NCBI GenBank assembly: GCA_946481275.1
Contig: CAMLMV010000020.1
Location: 45,628 to 109,627 of the forward strand
Source: an uncultured Massilia sp.
Lineage (GTDB): Bacteria; Pseudomonadota; Gammaproteobacteria; Burkholderiales; Burkholderiaceae
Direction of reading: 5' to 3'
Length of the DNA: 64,000 nt
Under the pieces are notes generated by a model. It was not told the DNA's origin, ran no database searches, and saw only the letters and a list, made by a program, of their open reading frames with translations. Both the position numbers and the translations under genes were made by a program. Shown here one piece after another: positions 22,453 through 33,046 of this stretch. Every line of letters starts with the position of its first letter. Within the stretch, counting starts at the first letter, position 1.

Positions 22453-23235
22453 ATGCAGATTATTCAGGCCGCAAATCCAATCAAGACCGAAGTACTTGGA
22501 ATTGGACAAGTGGGACTTCACTATTTTTATATCCTGAAGGACGACTCCGGAAGAGTCATTGGGCAACTGAACGGACTGCAGTTCAAGGATGGAATCCCGT
22601 CCGCGACTGGCATCGGAGGCAAGATCGTTTTTACCACCGAATATGGGATGGAGATCAATCCTGAAACGCTTCAGCGGGTCGTGGCGATCGGCGACAAGGC
22701 AGTCATCCAGGATAAAATGTGGAGTGCAGCCATCCAGTGCGGTGTCGAAATCAATAAAGCGAATTTTGACTACATGGCACTCGATTCATTTGGCGGGCAC
22801 AACAGTAATGCTGTCTTTTCCACACTCGCGGCGTGCATGCAGCTTGAACCATTCAAGTTCGACGGATTCTCTCCCGGCTTAAATGACGTTATTTTAAACT
22901 GGGAAACCATCAAGGTAATCCAGGCTCAAAAAGGCTTCGGCCAGGCGTCCGGTGGTGGCGGCGACTCGACGGGCGGGAGCGGGGGCGGGTCGAATGGCGG
23001 CGGCGATATCAAGCTGCCCGATGTTCCTCCCAGCGGCGGAAAAAAGGGTGGCGGCTACTGGCAGAATCCAGGGTCGATCAGCCCGACCGCCGATGCAGAC
23101 TATCTCGCGGCAACGAAGGCAAACGATACCAATGTCGGGACGCTGGCGGCACACGACGTGTATGGCGCCGCAGGCACGGAAAATCTCGTTCCAGTGACCA
23201 CTGTCGGGGTCTCGGACCATATCGCGTTACTGTAG
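22453..23235 (+). CDS. Putative permuted papain-like (NlpC/P60-type) domain protein, unknown function
   Basis: A 260-residue protein without signal peptide. Residues 15-45 (GLHYFYILKDDSGRVIGQLNG) and 108-140 (YMALDSFGGHNSNAVFSTL ... GFSPGL) follow the order H-then-NxN seen in circularly permuted NlpC/P60-like domains, where the nucleophile normally sits in an NCN or NSN motif; here it is NSN. Residues 165-205 are a Gly/Ser linker and the tail is Ala/Thr rich. I do not recognise a close family, so the fold is an inference. GC is lower than in neighbours. The upstream lipoprotein gene is probably in the same operon. Amidase, toxin or structural role cannot be told apart. Confidence 0.5.
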   Translation: MQIIQAANPIKTEVLGIGQVGLHYFYILKDDSGRVIGQLNGLQFKDGIPSATGIGGKIVFTTEYGMEINPETLQRVVAIGDKAVIQDKMWSAAIQCGVEINKANFDYMALDSFGGHNSNAVFSTLAACMQLEPFKFDGFSPGLNDVILNWETIKVIQAQKGFGQASGGGGDSTGGSGGGSNGGGDIKLPDVPPSGGKKGGGYWQNPGSISPTADADYLAATKANDTNVGTLAAHDVYGAAGTENLVPVTTVGVSDHIALL

Positions 23236-23255
23236 CAGCCACAGTTCGGCCCCAC

Positions 23256-23278
23256 GCTGCCAGCGCAAGGCTGGCAGC
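23256..23278. repeat. 9-bp perfect hairpin after the two-gene unit
   Basis: GCTGCCAGC and GCTGGCAGC flank GCAAG, 20 bases after the stop codon at 23235. Neither strand shows a T-run, so intrinsic termination is doubtful; an mRNA 3' end stabiliser is possible. Confidence 0.45.
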
Positions 23279-23392
23279 CACACATCGATTCCCCACACTG
23301 TTCACCCCGGCGTATCGCCGCGCGCATTTCCTCGACCTGGCTCGACACCCATTGTTTTTCATCGGTTCATACAGCGGGTTATGGTGGTGTTG

Positions 23393-23398
23393 TATAAT
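23393..23398 (+). promoter_or_regulatory. Putative -10 box of the ABC-F gene
   Basis: TATAAT lies 53 bases before the ATG of the ABC-F gene. The -35 region at proper distance is weak. Tentative. Confidence 0.35.
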
Positions 23399-23450
23399 GG
23401 TTGTTTCGGCATTAAGCCATTGATTCTCCTCAAGAAATAGACAGGTACTA

Positions 23451-25052
23451 ATGTTAAGTACAGCCAACATCACGATGCAGTTCGGCGCCAAGCCGCTGTT
23501 CGAAAATATTTCCGTCAAATTCGGCGACGGCAACCGTTACGGCCTCATCGGCGCGAACGGCTGCGGCAAGTCGACCTTCATGAAGATCCTCGGCGGCGAC
23601 CTCGAGCCGTCCGCCGGCAACGTCAGCCTCGACCCGCACGAGCGCCTCGGTAAACTCCGCCAGGACCAGTTCGCCTACGAAGACGTGCGCGTGCTCGACG
23701 TCGTCATGATGGGCCACACGGAACTGTGGGAAGCCATCCGCGAACGCGACGCCATCTACGCCAATCCGGAAGCGACGGACGAGGACTACATGAAAGCGGC
23801 CGAGCTCGAAGGCAAGGTCGCGGAATACGACGGCTACTCGGCCGAGGCGCGCGCCGGCGAGCTGCTGCTGGGCCTGGGCATCGCCACCGACCTGCACCAG
23901 GGCCCGATGAGCGCCGTGGCGCCGGGCTGGAAGCTGCGCGTGCTGCTGGCGCAGGCCCTGTTCTCCGATCCGGACATCCTGCTGCTCGACGAACCGACCA
24001 ACAACCTGGACATCCACACGATCAGCTGGCTGGCCGACATGCTGAACCAGCGGAACTCGACGATGATCATCATCTCGCACGACCGCCACTTCCTGAACTC
24101 GGTCTGCACACACGTCGCCGACATGGACTACGGCACGCTGAAGGTCTATCCGGGCAACTACGACGACTACATGGAAGCGTCGACGCAGGCCCGCAACCAG
24201 CAGCTGGCCAATAACGCGAAGGCGAAAGAGAAGGTCGCCGAGCTGCAGGACTTCGTCCGCCGCTTCTCCGCGAACAAGTCGAAGGCCCGCCAGGCCACGT
24301 CCCGCCTGAAGATGATCGACAAGATCAAGATCGAGGAATTCAAGCCGTCGTCGCGCGCCTATCCGTTCGTCCGCTTCGAAGGCGAAAAGAAACTGCACCG
24401 CCTGGCCGTCGAGACGGAAGGCCTGTCGAAATCGTACGACCGCCAGCTGTTCAAGAATTTCTCGATCATGGTCGAGGCAGGCGAGCGCATCGCGATCATC
24501 GGTGCCAACGGTGCCGGTAAGACGACGTTGCTGCGTTGCATCGGCAGCGGTCCGATCACGGGTCTCGATGGCGACACGGGCCGCGTGAAGTGGGCCGAGA
24601 ACGCGAATCCGGGCTATATGCCGCAGGATCCGACCGAAGAATTCGCCACCGACCTGAACCTGACGGACTGGATGGGCCAGTGGACGAAGGAAGGCGACGA
24701 CGACCAGGCCGTGCGCTCGATCCTCGGCCGCCTGCTGTTCGGCGGCGACGAGGTCAAGAAGTCCGTGCGCGTGCTGTCCGGCGGCGAGAAGGGCCGCATG
24801 ATGTACGGCAAGCTGATGCTGGGCCGCCACAATGTGCTGCTGCTCGACGAACCGACGAACCACATGGACATGGAATCGATCGAGTCGCTGAACATCGCGC
24901 TGGATAAATACGCAGGCACCCTCATCTTCGTGTCGCACGACCGCGAGTTCGTGTCGTCGCTGGCGACCCGCATCCTCGAGATCAAGGAAGACCGTGTCAT
25001 CGACTTCCAGGGCAATTACGAGGATTACCTGAAGAGCCAGGGTCTCGACTGA
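23451..25052 (+). CDS. ybiT: ABC-F family ATPase, YbiT type
   Basis: A 533-residue soluble protein with two ABC domains and no membrane segment. Walker A motifs are GANGCGKST and GANGAGKTT; signatures are [17 protein letters not shown] (first, the degenerate form typical of YbiT) and [14 protein letters not shown] (second); Walker B is [11 protein letters not shown] and [11 protein letters not shown]. The linker between the cassettes ([19 protein letters not shown]) is the P-site-tRNA interaction motif of ABC-F factors. Such proteins enter the ribosomal E site and relieve stalling. Not an antibiotic-resistance subtype by its motifs. Followed 16 bases later by nadA. Confidence 0.93.
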   Translation: MLSTANITMQFGAKPLFENISVKFGDGNRYGLIGANGCGKSTFMKILGGDLEPSAGNVSLDPHERLGKLRQDQFAYEDVRVLDVVMMGHTELWEAIRERDAIYANPEATDEDYMKAAELEGKVAEYDGYSAEARAGELLLGLGIATDLHQGPMSAVAPGWKLRVLLAQALFSDPDILLLDEPTNNLDIHTISWLADMLNQRNSTMIIISHDRHFLNSVCTHVADMDYGTLKVYPGNYDDYMEASTQARNQQLANNAKAKEKVAELQDFVRRFSANKSKARQATSRLKMIDKIKIEEFKPSSRAYPFVRFEGEKKLHRLAVETEGLSKSYDRQLFKNFSIMVEAGERIAIIGANGAGKTTLLRCIGSGPITGLDGDTGRVKWAENANPGYMPQDPTEEFATDLNLTDWMGQWTKEGDDDQAVRSILGRLLFGGDEVKKSVRVLSGGEKGRMMYGKLMLGRHNVLLLDEPTNHMDMESIESLNIALDKYAGTLIFVSHDREFVSSLATRILEIKEDRVIDFQGNYEDYLKSQGLD

Positions 25053-25068
25053 TTGGAGCTTGTTCGCC

Positions 25069-26211
25069 ATGAATACCATTGCCCCCGTTAAAGTATTCGA
25101 ATACGACCGGCCGGTCGGCGGCGTCTGCTCCACCGCCGAGGCCTGGGCCCGCACCCCGTCGCCGCTCGAAGTCGAACAAAAGACCGCGCTGAAGGACCGC
25201 ATCCGCCGCCTGCTGAAGGAGCGCGAAGCCGTCCTCGTCGCGCACTATTACGTCGATGCCGACCTGCAAGATCTCGCCGAGGAAACGGGCGGGTGCGTGT
25301 CGGACTCGCTGGAAATGGCGCGCTTCGGCCGCGATCACCCCGCGAAGACGCTCGTCGTGGCAGGCGTGCGCTTCATGGGCGAAACGGCGAAGATCCTGAG
25401 CCCGGAAAAGACGATCCTGATGCCGGACCTGGACGCGACCTGCTCGCTGGACCTGGGCTGCCCGGCCGACGAATTCGCCGCGTTCTGCGACCAGCATCCC
25501 GACCGTACGGTCGTCGTCTACGCGAACACCTCCGCTGCCGTGAAGGCGCGCGCGGACTGGATGGTGACGTCGTCGATCGGCCTGGACATCGTCAAATACC
25601 TGCATGACCAGGGCAAGAAGATCCTGTGGGCGCCGGACCGCCACCTCGGTTCGTACATCCAGAAGCAGACGGGCGCCGACATGCTGCTGTGGCAGAGTTC
25701 CTGCCTCGTGCACGACGAATTCAAGGGCATCGAACTGGACCTGCTGCGCGCGGAATACCCGCACGCGAAAGTCCTCGTGCACCCGGAATCGCCGGCCAAC
25801 GTCGTCGCCCAGGCGGACGTCGTCGGCTCGACCACGCAGCTGATCAATGCGGCGCAGACGATGGACGCGACGCACTTTATCGTCGCCACCGACAACGGCA
25901 TCCTGCACAAGATGCGCATGGCCGCACCGGGCAAGACCCTGATCGAAGCCCCGACGGCCGGCAACAGCGCCAGCTGCAAGAGCTGCGCGCACTGCCCGTG
26001 GATGGCGATGAACGGCCTGCAGAACCTGGCCGACGTCCTCGAATCCACCGATGGCAGGAACGAAATCTTCGTCGATCCGGAGATCGGCAAGCAGGCCAAG
26101 CGCGCCATCGACCGCATGCTCGACTTTGCCGCCGCCAAGAAGGCGAAGGCACTGCCGACCGGCTCGCTGGAGCAGGAAGCCAATCTCTTCAAAGGAATCG
26201 GTCCCGCATGA
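25069..26211 (+). CDS. nadA: Quinolinate synthase
   Basis: A 380-residue [4Fe-4S] enzyme that condenses iminoaspartate with dihydroxyacetone phosphate to quinolinate in NAD synthesis. Cluster cysteines are in [19 protein letters not shown] and [10 protein letters not shown]; the substrate segment [18 protein letters not shown] and the HPESP motif are intact. I chose the ATG at 25069, preceded by GGAG, over an in-frame TTG three codons earlier. Its stop overlaps the nadC start (ATGA). The iminoaspartate donor nadB lies 4 kb away on the other strand. Confidence 0.95.
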   Translation: MNTIAPVKVFEYDRPVGGVCSTAEAWARTPSPLEVEQKTALKDRIRRLLKEREAVLVAHYYVDADLQDLAEETGGCVSDSLEMARFGRDHPAKTLVVAGVRFMGETAKILSPEKTILMPDLDATCSLDLGCPADEFAAFCDQHPDRTVVVYANTSAAVKARADWMVTSSIGLDIVKYLHDQGKKILWAPDRHLGSYIQKQTGADMLLWQSSCLVHDEFKGIELDLLRAEYPHAKVLVHPESPANVVAQADVVGSTTQLINAAQTMDATHFIVATDNGILHKMRMAAPGKTLIEAPTAGNSASCKSCAHCPWMAMNGLQNLADVLESTDGRNEIFVDPEIGKQAKRAIDRMLDFAAAKKAKALPTGSLEQEANLFKGIGPA

Positions 26212-27083
26212 GCAATCTCCGCAATCCATTTGCCGAAGAAGGGCAGTTCGACGAGAAGCTGCAGGCCGCATTCGAACAGAACCTGCTGGCCGCGCTGCTG
26301 GAAGACGTCGGCAGCGGCGACCTCACGGGCAAGCTTGTGCCGGAGGAACCCCGCGCGAAGGCGCGCGTGATCGTGCGCGAGCAGGCCGTCCTGTGCGGCG
26401 CGCCGTGGTTCGACGGCGTCATGCTCGCCGTCGACCAGGACATCGAGATCGACTGGAAATATGCCGAGGGCGACGTGATGGCGGCCGACAGCGTCGTCTG
26501 CACGATCGAAGGCTCGCCGCGGTCGCTGCTGACGGCGGAGCGCTCGGCGCTGAACTTCCTGCAGCTGCTGTCCGGCGTCGCGTCGGCCGCGCGCACCTAT
26601 GTCGACGTCATCGCCGGCACCAGGGCGAAGATCCTCGACACGCGCAAGACGCTGCCGGGCCTGCGCCAGGCGCAAAAGTACGCGGTACGCGTGGGCGGCG
26701 GCGCCAACCAGCGCATGGCGCTGTACGACGGTATCCTGATCAAGGAAAACCACATCGCGGCGGCGGGCGGCATCACGCCGGCGCTGCAGGCCGCGACTGC
26801 GCTGGATGCGGGTGTGTCGATCCAGATCGAGGTCGAGTCGATCGCCGAGCTGGAAGAAGCGCTCGGCGCGGGCGCCACGTCGGTCCTGCTCGACAACTTC
26901 GACCTGGACATGATGCGCGAAGCCGTGCGCATCAACGAAGGGCGCGCGTTGCTGGAAGCGTCCGGCGGCATCAACATGCAGACCGTGCGCGCGATCGCCG
27001 AAACCGGTGTCGACCGGATTTCGATCGGCAGCCTCACGAAGGACGTGAAGGCCACCGATTACTCGCTCCGTATCGTCGGCTGA
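26208..27083 (+). CDS. nadC: Nicotinate-nucleotide diphosphorylase (carboxylating)
   Basis: A 291-residue quinolinate phosphoribosyltransferase that forms nicotinate mononucleotide from quinolinate and [26 protein letters not shown] carries the catalytic and PRPP-binding Arg/Lys residues, and the loops IKENHI and [11 protein letters not shown] are typical. The start [12 protein letters not shown] overlaps nadA by four bases; upstream in-frame sequence is a read-through shadow of nadA. The stop abuts the convergent hydrolase stop. Confidence 0.95.
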   Translation: MSNLRNPFAEEGQFDEKLQAAFEQNLLAALLEDVGSGDLTGKLVPEEPRAKARVIVREQAVLCGAPWFDGVMLAVDQDIEIDWKYAEGDVMAADSVVCTIEGSPRSLLTAERSALNFLQLLSGVASAARTYVDVIAGTRAKILDTRKTLPGLRQAQKYAVRVGGGANQRMALYDGILIKENHIAAAGGITPALQAATALDAGVSIQIEVESIAELEEALGAGATSVLLDNFDLDMMREAVRINEGRALLEASGGINMQTVRAIAETGVDRISIGSLTKDVKATDYSLRIVG

Positions 27084-28115
27084 TTACGTACCGCTCTCGC
27101 TGGCCCTGGCCAACGCCTCGGCCTGCGGATTACGGCGGTACACGGATTCCCCGACCCGGCCCGCGATCTCGTCGACCGCGGCCAGCACCTTCTCCGGATG
27201 CGCATAATGCGTCATGTGCCCGACGCCGGGCTGCAACTGCAGCTCGCTGTCCGGCAGGCGCTCGTCCAGCCGCTCCGAGTTGTGGCCAAAGTCGACGATC
27301 TTGTCCTTGGTCCCGGCCATGACCACGACCGGCACCTTCAGCTCCGGATAATGCCTGGACAGCGTCACGGCCGACGGCACCATCAGCGCCGTCTCGGCCG
27401 CACTGGCGCGCAGCTGGCTCGGGCGCAGCAGCATCCACACGGGCAGTTCGCGGAAGCGCGCGTCGACCGGCTGCGGCGAGAACACGCGCTTCGTCAACGG
27501 ACGCCACAGCATGCGCGTAACGAGCGGCGAGATCGTATAACGCATCAGGTCGCCCACGAGCGGGATGGCGGGGCCGGACAGCAGCGGCACGTCGGCGCGC
27601 AAGCTCGGGTAGTAATAACCCGACAGCAGCACGAGGCCGCGCACGAAGTCGGGCACCTCCAGCGCCATCGACAGCGCGACGAGCGTGCCCCACGAGTGGC
27701 CCAGGACGATGGCCGAATCGACGCCGATCTCCTGCAGCGCGTGATGGAGCAGGCGCGCCTGGGCCTGCGGCGTCCACACCTTGCTGCGCGGGCGCTCGCT
27801 GTAGCCGAAACCGGGCCGGTCGAACGCGATCACGCGATAGTGCTCGGCCGCCTTGTCCATCAGGCCGCTGGTCTGGAAATCGCTGGCCAGCACGCCGTTC
27901 CCGTGCAGCAGGACCAGCACGGGGCCGCTGCCGCGCTCCACGTAGTGCAGGCGCACGCCGTCGACCTTGACGAAGCGGCCCTGCGGCGGATTCTCCGCCT
28001 CCGCCTGCTTCGTCTTGGAACGCACATAGAAATAAGAGGCCGCGAGGCCGAGACCGGCCAGCAACGCGCCGGCCTGCCAGGGTTTGACACCAGTGCTGCT
28101 TAACGTTTTCGTCAC
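27084..28115 (-). CDS. Membrane-anchored alpha/beta hydrolase
   Basis: A 343-residue protein. A hydrophobic N-terminal segment (about residues 14-32) may anchor it to the inner membrane; the rest is an alpha/beta hydrolase with the oxyanion motif LLHGNGV, nucleophile elbow GHSWG, acid in AGTKDKIVD and catalytic His in GVGHMTHY. Substrate unknown. The start is a GTG that overlaps the Sir2 stop (GTGA), so it is translated after the sirtuin. Confidence 0.85.
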   Translation of the reverse strand: MTKTLSSTGVKPWQAGALLAGLGLAASYFYVRSKTKQAEAENPPQGRFVKVDGVRLHYVERGSGPVLVLLHGNGVLASDFQTSGLMDKAAEHYRVIAFDRPGFGYSERPRSKVWTPQAQARLLHHALQEIGVDSAIVLGHSWGTLVALSMALEVPDFVRGLVLLSGYYYPSLRADVPLLSGPAIPLVGDLMRYTISPLVTRMLWRPLTKRVFSPQPVDARFRELPVWMLLRPSQLRASAAETALMVPSAVTLSRHYPELKVPVVVMAGTKDKIVDFGHNSERLDERLPDSELQLQPGVGHMTHYAHPEKVLAAVDEIAGRVGESVYRRNPQAEALARASESGT

Positions 28116-29017
28116 AGTATTCCCCCGTCGAGTGGTATGGATGGCGTGTTGTCTCGCTCCGTCTGCTCCGAACCTTCGGTGAGCATGTCCAGCGCGAGCG
28201 GGAGGACCCGCTCGGCCGATTCTTCGATCTTGATGTCGAGGAGGTCGTCGGCCCGCGTGCGGCCGAGATTGATGGCGGCGATCGGCTTGCCCGCAGCCTG
28301 CGCCATGCGGCAGAAGCGAAAGCCGGAATAGACCATCAGTGACGAACCGACGACCAGCAGCGCGTCGGCCCGTTCCATCTGTTCCAGCGCGATGGCCGTG
28401 CGGGCCGGCGGGACGTTATCGCCGAAGAACACCACGTTCGGCATCAAGGTGCCGCTGCAGCACGTGCAATACGGCAGCCGGAAGCTGGCCAGCTCCGTCG
28501 GTTCCACGGACGCGTCGCCGTCCGGCAGCGGCGTCGCGTTCGCGCCCGCCATCTGCGGATTAAAATCTTCCAGTTGCCCCTGCACGAAGGCGCGCGGAAA
28601 CATGGCCGAGCATTCGAGGCACACGACCGTATGGATATTGCCGTGCAATTCCAGCACGCCATGGCTGCCGGCCTGGCCGTGCAGTCCATCGACGTTCTGC
28701 GTCAGCACCGACCCGATCTTCCCGATCCGCTCCAGACCGGCGATGGCGACATGGCCGCGATTGGGCCGGGCCTGCGCGAGCACGGGCCAGCCGATCATGC
28801 TGCGCGCCCAATAGCGCCGCTGCACGGCCTCGGATTTGCGGAAATCCGGACCGTGGATCGGGGGTTTGCCGCGGCGGGTGCCGTCGCGGTCGCGGTAATC
28901 GGGAATGCCGGATGCCGTCGACAGCCCCGCGCCCGTCAGCACGAGCGCGCGCGGGTGGCGGTCGAGGAATGCGGCGATCCGCGCCGCGTGGTCGTGGACG
29001 GTGAATGCTTCTGCCAT
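28112..29017 (-). CDS. Sir2 family NAD-dependent protein deacylase (class II-like)
   Basis: A 301-residue sirtuin. GAGLSTASGIPDYRD (29-43) binds NAD, TQNVDGLH follows, and H125 in LELHG is catalytic. Two CxxC pairs (C133/C136 and C184/C187) bind zinc. The WARSMIGWP segment is typical of the SIRT4-like class II group, which includes lipoamidases and ADP-ribosylating or deacylating enzymes. The ATG at 29017 has AAGGAG eight bases upstream; an earlier frame is leader. The stop overlaps the hydrolase start. It is an NAD consumer placed among NAD synthesis genes. Confidence 0.92.
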   Translation of the reverse strand: MAEAFTVHDHAARIAAFLDRHPRALVLTGAGLSTASGIPDYRDRDGTRRGKPPIHGPDFRKSEAVQRRYWARSMIGWPVLAQARPNRGHVAIAGLERIGKIGSVLTQNVDGLHGQAGSHGVLELHGNIHTVVCLECSAMFPRAFVQGQLEDFNPQMAGANATPLPDGDASVEPTELASFRLPYCTCCSGTLMPNVVFFGDNVPPARTAIALEQMERADALLVVGSSLMVYSGFRFCRMAQAAGKPIAAINLGRTRADDLLDIKIEESAERVLPLALDMLTEGSEQTERDNTPSIPLDGGIL

Positions 29018-29083
29018 CGTTGTGCTCCTTCCGCTGGGATCGTAACATCTTCGATGCCCGCACAGAAACACGTTACGGCTATT

Positions 29084-29992
29084 TCAACGTTTGGCGGAAA
29101 CGACGATCCCGCCCACGATCAGCAGGAACGCGAGCACGTGGTAGGCATGGGGCAGCTCGCCGAGGAAGGCGGTCGACAGCAGCGCCGTGAACAGGGGCGT
29201 GAGGTTGACGAAGAAGGCGCCGATGCCGGGGCCGGCACGGCGGATGCCCGCGCCCCACATCGCGAACGCCAGCACGGCCGGGCACACGGCCACGAACAGC
29301 AGCGCCGCCACGACGGGCCAGCTCCATGCGATGGCCGACGCGCCCAGGGACCACTCGACGCCGGCAAAACTGGCCGACCACAACAGGCCAAACGCCACCT
29401 GCGCGGCGAGGAACGCGGCCCAGTCCGCGCGCAAGGCCGGCTCGTCCTGCGGCTGCAGCAGCATCCAGCTGTAGAATGACCACGCGATCGTCGCGAGGAT
29501 CATGTAGAGATCGCCGGCAACGAGACGCAGCGCGAGCAGCTGGTCGACGTCGCCGCGGCACAGCACGACGAGCACGCCGACGATCGACAGCAGGGCGCCG
29601 ATCACCTGGCGCGTGCGCACGGCCACGCCGTAGAACAGGCGGCCGACGAGCATCATCCAGACCGGCATGCCGGAGGCGACGAGAGTCACGTTGATGGGCG
29701 TGGAGCTCTGCAACGCCAGGTACTGCAGCGAGTTGTACATGCCGATCCCGAGCAGCCCCAGCAGCGCATAGCGGCGCCAGCGGGTGCGGATCGCATCGAG
29801 CACGCCGGCCTGGCGCAACGTCGCCCAGCCCAGCGGCAGCAGGACGGCCAGCGCGATGACCCACCGCAGCAGGTTCAGCGTCATCGGCGGCACGGCCGTG
29901 CGCACGAGCCGTCCCACGATGGCGTTGCCCGCCCACAGCAGGGGCGGGACGGTCAGCAGCAGGACGGTCGATGGAGTGAGCTTCTGGTTCAT
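29084..29992 (-). CDS. EamA/DMT family transporter
   Basis: A 302-residue inner-membrane protein with ten hydrophobic helices arranged as two EamA repeats of five. LLWAGNAIVGRLVR in helix one and the late GGIVVSAKR end are typical. Such drug/metabolite exporters move amino acids, nucleobases or metabolites; substrate not predictable. The ATG overlaps the stop of nadB by one base, so it is co-translated with nadB and may export an intermediate or overflow product. Confidence 0.87.
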   Translation of the reverse strand: MNQKLTPSTVLLLTVPPLLWAGNAIVGRLVRTAVPPMTLNLLRWVIALAVLLPLGWATLRQAGVLDAIRTRWRRYALLGLLGIGMYNSLQYLALQSSTPINVTLVASGMPVWMMLVGRLFYGVAVRTRQVIGALLSIVGVLVVLCRGDVDQLLALRLVAGDLYMILATIAWSFYSWMLLQPQDEPALRADWAAFLAAQVAFGLLWSASFAGVEWSLGASAIAWSWPVVAALLFVAVCPAVLAFAMWGAGIRRAGPGIGAFFVNLTPLFTALLSTAFLGELPHAYHVLAFLLIVGGIVVSAKR

Positions 29993-31617
29993 CAGCGCCG
30001 GCGCGGCGTCAGCACACTGGGCAGGGCTTTCGGCAATGTATCCGGATAGTCGCGCGAGAAATGCAGGCCGCGGCTTTCGTGCCGGGACAGTGCGCTGCGC
30101 ACGATCAGGTGTGCCACCTCGACGAGGTTGCGCAGCTCAAGCAGGTCGTTGGTCACGCGGAAGTTGCGGTAGTACTCGTCGATCTCTTCCTTCAGCAGCT
30201 TGATGCGGTGCTGCGCGCGTTCCAGGCGCTTGGTCGTGCGCACGATGCCGACGTAGTTCCACATGAAGCGGCGCAGCTCGTCCCAGTTATGGGCGATGAC
30301 GACTTCCTCGTCCGCGTTGGTGACGCGGCTCTCGTCCCATGCGGGCAGCGCGGGCAGGTCGACGGCCGGCGCGGCCGCGATCTGGTGCGCGCAGGCGCGA
30401 CCGACGACGAGGCATTCCAGCAGCGAGTTGCTGGCCAGGCGGTTCGCGCCGTGCAGGCCCGTGTAAGCGGTCTCGCCGACGGCGTACAGGCCCGGGATGT
30501 CGGTGCGGCCCGCGAGGTCCGTCACGACGCCGCCGCACGTGAAGTGCACGGCCGGCACGACGGGGATCGCTTCCTTCGTGATGTCGATGCCCAGCTCCAG
30601 GCAGCGCGCGTAAATCGTCGGGAAGTGTTCCTTGATGAATTCCGGGCTCTTGTGGGTGATGTCCAGGTGGACGTAGTCGACGCCGCGCTTCTTCATTTCG
30701 AAGTCGATGGCGCGCGCCACGACGTCGCGCGGCGCCAGTTCGCCCCGTTCGTCGTGCGCCGGCATGAAGCGCGTGCCGGCCGCGGTACCCGCCTCGGGCG
30801 GGAGCTTCAGCAGGCCGCCTTCGCCGCGCACGGCTTCCGTGATCAGGAACGATTTCGCGAACGGGTGGTACAGGCAGGTCGGGTGGAACTGGATGAATTC
30901 CATGTTCGACACACGGCAGCCGGCACGCCAGGCCATCGCGATGCCGTCGCCGGTCGCCGTGTCGGGATTTGTCGTGTACAGGTAGACCTTGCCGGCGCCG
31001 CCCGTCGCGAGCACCGTGTGCTCCGCCTCGAACGTCTGCACCTTGCCGCTCTTTTCGTCCTGCACGTACAGGCCGTAGCAGCGCGGCTGGCCGACGAGGG
31101 CGGGGCCGGCGTGCACGCCGTCCGGCTGCAGTTTATCGGACGTGATCACGTCGATCGCGCAGTGATGTTCGAACAGGGTGATGTTCGGGTGCGCGCGCAC
31201 TTTCTGCTCCAGCGTCACCTGCACGGCGTGGCCGGTGGCGTCCGCGGCATGGATGATGCGGCGCTGGCTGTGGCCGCCTTCGCGGGTCAGGTGGAAGCCG
31301 AGTTCCGCGGTCTCGTCGCGGGTGAAGGGCACGCCTTGCTCGATCAGCCATTCGATCGCCTCGCGCCCGTGCTCGACGATGTAGCGGGTGGCCGCTTCGT
31401 CGCACAGGCCGGCGCCGGCGACGAGGGTGTCGGCGATATGCTGGTCGTGGCTGTCGCCCGAATCCAGCACGGCGGCGATGCCGCCCTGGGCCCAGTTGCT
31501 GGCACCGTCGAGGAGCTCGCGCTTGGAGATGATGGCGACCTTGCGGGTTTGCGCCAGATGAAGGGCAACCGACAGGCCGGCCAGGCCGCTGCCGACGATG
31601 GCTACGTCAAATTTCAT
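29992..31617 (-). CDS. nadB: L-aspartate oxidase
   Basis: A 541-residue FAD enzyme that oxidises L-aspartate to iminoaspartate, the first step of NAD synthesis. [10 protein letters not shown] (FAD-binding), [30 protein letters not shown] and the [17 protein letters not shown] segment of the succinate dehydrogenase/fumarate reductase-like fold are complete. The ATG at 31617 is preceded by a purine-rich AAGAGAG; a long in-frame extension upstream is an antisense shadow of the neighbouring glycosyltransferase. It shares a transcription unit with the EamA transporter. Confidence 0.95.
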   Translation of the reverse strand: MKFDVAIVGSGLAGLSVALHLAQTRKVAIISKRELLDGASNWAQGGIAAVLDSGDSHDQHIADTLVAGAGLCDEAATRYIVEHGREAIEWLIEQGVPFTRDETAELGFHLTREGGHSQRRIIHAADATGHAVQVTLEQKVRAHPNITLFEHHCAIDVITSDKLQPDGVHAGPALVGQPRCYGLYVQDEKSGKVQTFEAEHTVLATGGAGKVYLYTTNPDTATGDGIAMAWRAGCRVSNMEFIQFHPTCLYHPFAKSFLITEAVRGEGGLLKLPPEAGTAAGTRFMPAHDERGELAPRDVVARAIDFEMKKRGVDYVHLDITHKSPEFIKEHFPTIYARCLELGIDITKEAIPVVPAVHFTCGGVVTDLAGRTDIPGLYAVGETAYTGLHGANRLASNSLLECLVVGRACAHQIAAAPAVDLPALPAWDESRVTNADEEVVIAHNWDELRRFMWNYVGIVRTTKRLERAQHRIKLLKEEIDEYYRNFRVTNDLLELRNLVEVAHLIVRSALSRHESRGLHFSRDYPDTLPKALPSVLTPRRR

Positions 31618-31694
31618 CGCACTCTCTTGGTTTTGCTTTTGTAAAGAGGCATCACTATAGACGATTTGGCGCGGGTATGTGGAACTGGCGCTGT

Positions 31695-32852
31695 TCAGCA
31701 TCCCGTGAGGGCGTCGTAGACGGCGAGGACGTCGCGGGCCATCGCCGGCATGCTGTGGCGGGCGATGACCTGGCTGCGCGCCCGCGCCCCGTGGCGGGCC
31801 GCCATGTCTGGGATCCTGCAGTAATCGGCGATCGCCGCCGCCAGCAGTTCCGTCGACATGGGCGGCACGAGGATGCCGGTAAAGCCCGGATGGACGAGTT
31901 CCGTATTGCCGCCGACGGCCGATGCGACGACCGGCAGCCCCGTCGCCATCGCCTGCAGGATTGCATTGGCCCGGTCCTCCGCGCGGGACGGCAGCACGAA
32001 CAAATCCATCGCGCGCATCAGCTGGGGCACGTCGGCGCGGGCGCCCGCCAGCCACGCGCGCGACGCCGCGCCGGCCCGGTGCAGCAGCGCCTGGCACTCG
32101 GCGCGCTCGGGGCCATCGCCGACCAGCAGCAGGCGCAGCCGCTGGTGCGCCGGATGCGGCGACGCGATCAGGCGCAGGAACGCCTCGACGAGGGTCGTGT
32201 GGTTGCCCGCGGCGTCCATCCGGCCGACACTGCCGACGACGAACGCGCCGTCGTGCATGAACCCGGGCGGCCCGACGGCCGCGGACGGCCCGAGGCGCGG
32301 ATGGAATTGCACGCTGTCGACGCCGTTCGCGATTTGCGACACGCGCGCCGGTTCCGCGCCGACGGATTCCACGAGCCATTCTTCCAGATCGCTGCTGGCG
32401 GCGATGTAATGATCGATGAGCGGGCACAGCAGCCGGCGCAGCAGGCGCGTGCCGACGCCGCCGTTCGCCCGTGCCGTGCCGTGCCCGTGCTCCGCATGCA
32501 CGCGCAGCTTGACCCCGGCCAGCGCCGCGATCACCTGCGCCGCCAGGCCGGCGCCGTCGCGCGTGTGGATGAGGTCGGGCCGCAGCGCGCGCAGCACGCC
32601 GAACATGCGCAGGTAGTGCAAGGGATCGGTCCCGGATCGCTTGTGCAGGTTGACGACCTCGACGCCGTGCTCGCGGACGTCGTCCTGGCGGCCGCCGCGG
32701 TCATGCATGCAGACGATGGCGTGGCGGTAGCGCTCGGGCGGCAGGTGGCGGATCAGGTTCAGCAGGCTGGTGTCCGTCACCGCGGCGTCGAGCGCGTCGA
32801 TCACGTGAACGACGAGGCGTGGCCGCGGCTCCTGCTCGAACAATGCACCCAT
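31695..32852 (-). CDS. Glycosyltransferase family 4, PEP-CTERM/EpsH-associated type
   Basis: A 385-residue GT-B glycosyltransferase. The N-terminal half (HVIDALDAA ... [13 protein letters not shown] ... VVNLHKR) and [18 protein letters not shown] resemble the sugar transferase family linked to PEP-CTERM/EpsH systems. The GT4 donor motif [26 protein letters not shown] carries the E-x7-E pattern. The usual GGxE glycine pair in the N-terminal loop is absent ([11 protein letters not shown]). It is cytoplasmic or membrane-associated and probably adds a sugar to a lipid-linked polysaccharide. It is the only polysaccharide gene in this stretch and stands apart from the operon at 41.5-51 kb. Confidence 0.85.
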   Translation of the reverse strand: MGALFEQEPRPRLVVHVIDALDAAVTDTSLLNLIRHLPPERYRHAIVCMHDRGGRQDDVREHGVEVVNLHKRSGTDPLHYLRMFGVLRALRPDLIHTRDGAGLAAQVIAALAGVKLRVHAEHGHGTARANGGVGTRLLRRLLCPLIDHYIAASSDLEEWLVESVGAEPARVSQIANGVDSVQFHPRLGPSAAVGPPGFMHDGAFVVGSVGRMDAAGNHTTLVEAFLRLIASPHPAHQRLRLLLVGDGPERAECQALLHRAGAASRAWLAGARADVPQLMRAMDLFVLPSRAEDRANAILQAMATGLPVVASAVGGNTELVHPGFTGILVPPMSTELLAAAIADYCRIPDMAARHGARARSQVIARHSMPAMARDVLAVYDALTGC

Positions 32853-33046
32853 GCGTCACCCGTCAACGAAGCTGAAGTTGGCTGTACTGAGCCGATTATA
32901 TTGCGCTGCAACGCGGCATTTTTTCTGCTTGCCGGCACTGTTGACCCGTCTCAAAAGTCGGGTGTGCAAGCCATCCGTACGCCGCCGCACGGACCGGGGG
33001 CCGGGCGCCGGCTACGATAGCGCTTCCAATCGCACGAGGAACCACC

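Noticed and set aside
23451..25052. Antibiotic-resistance ABC-F protein
   Set aside because: The first signature [10 protein letters not shown] and overall motifs are of the housekeeping YbiT type.
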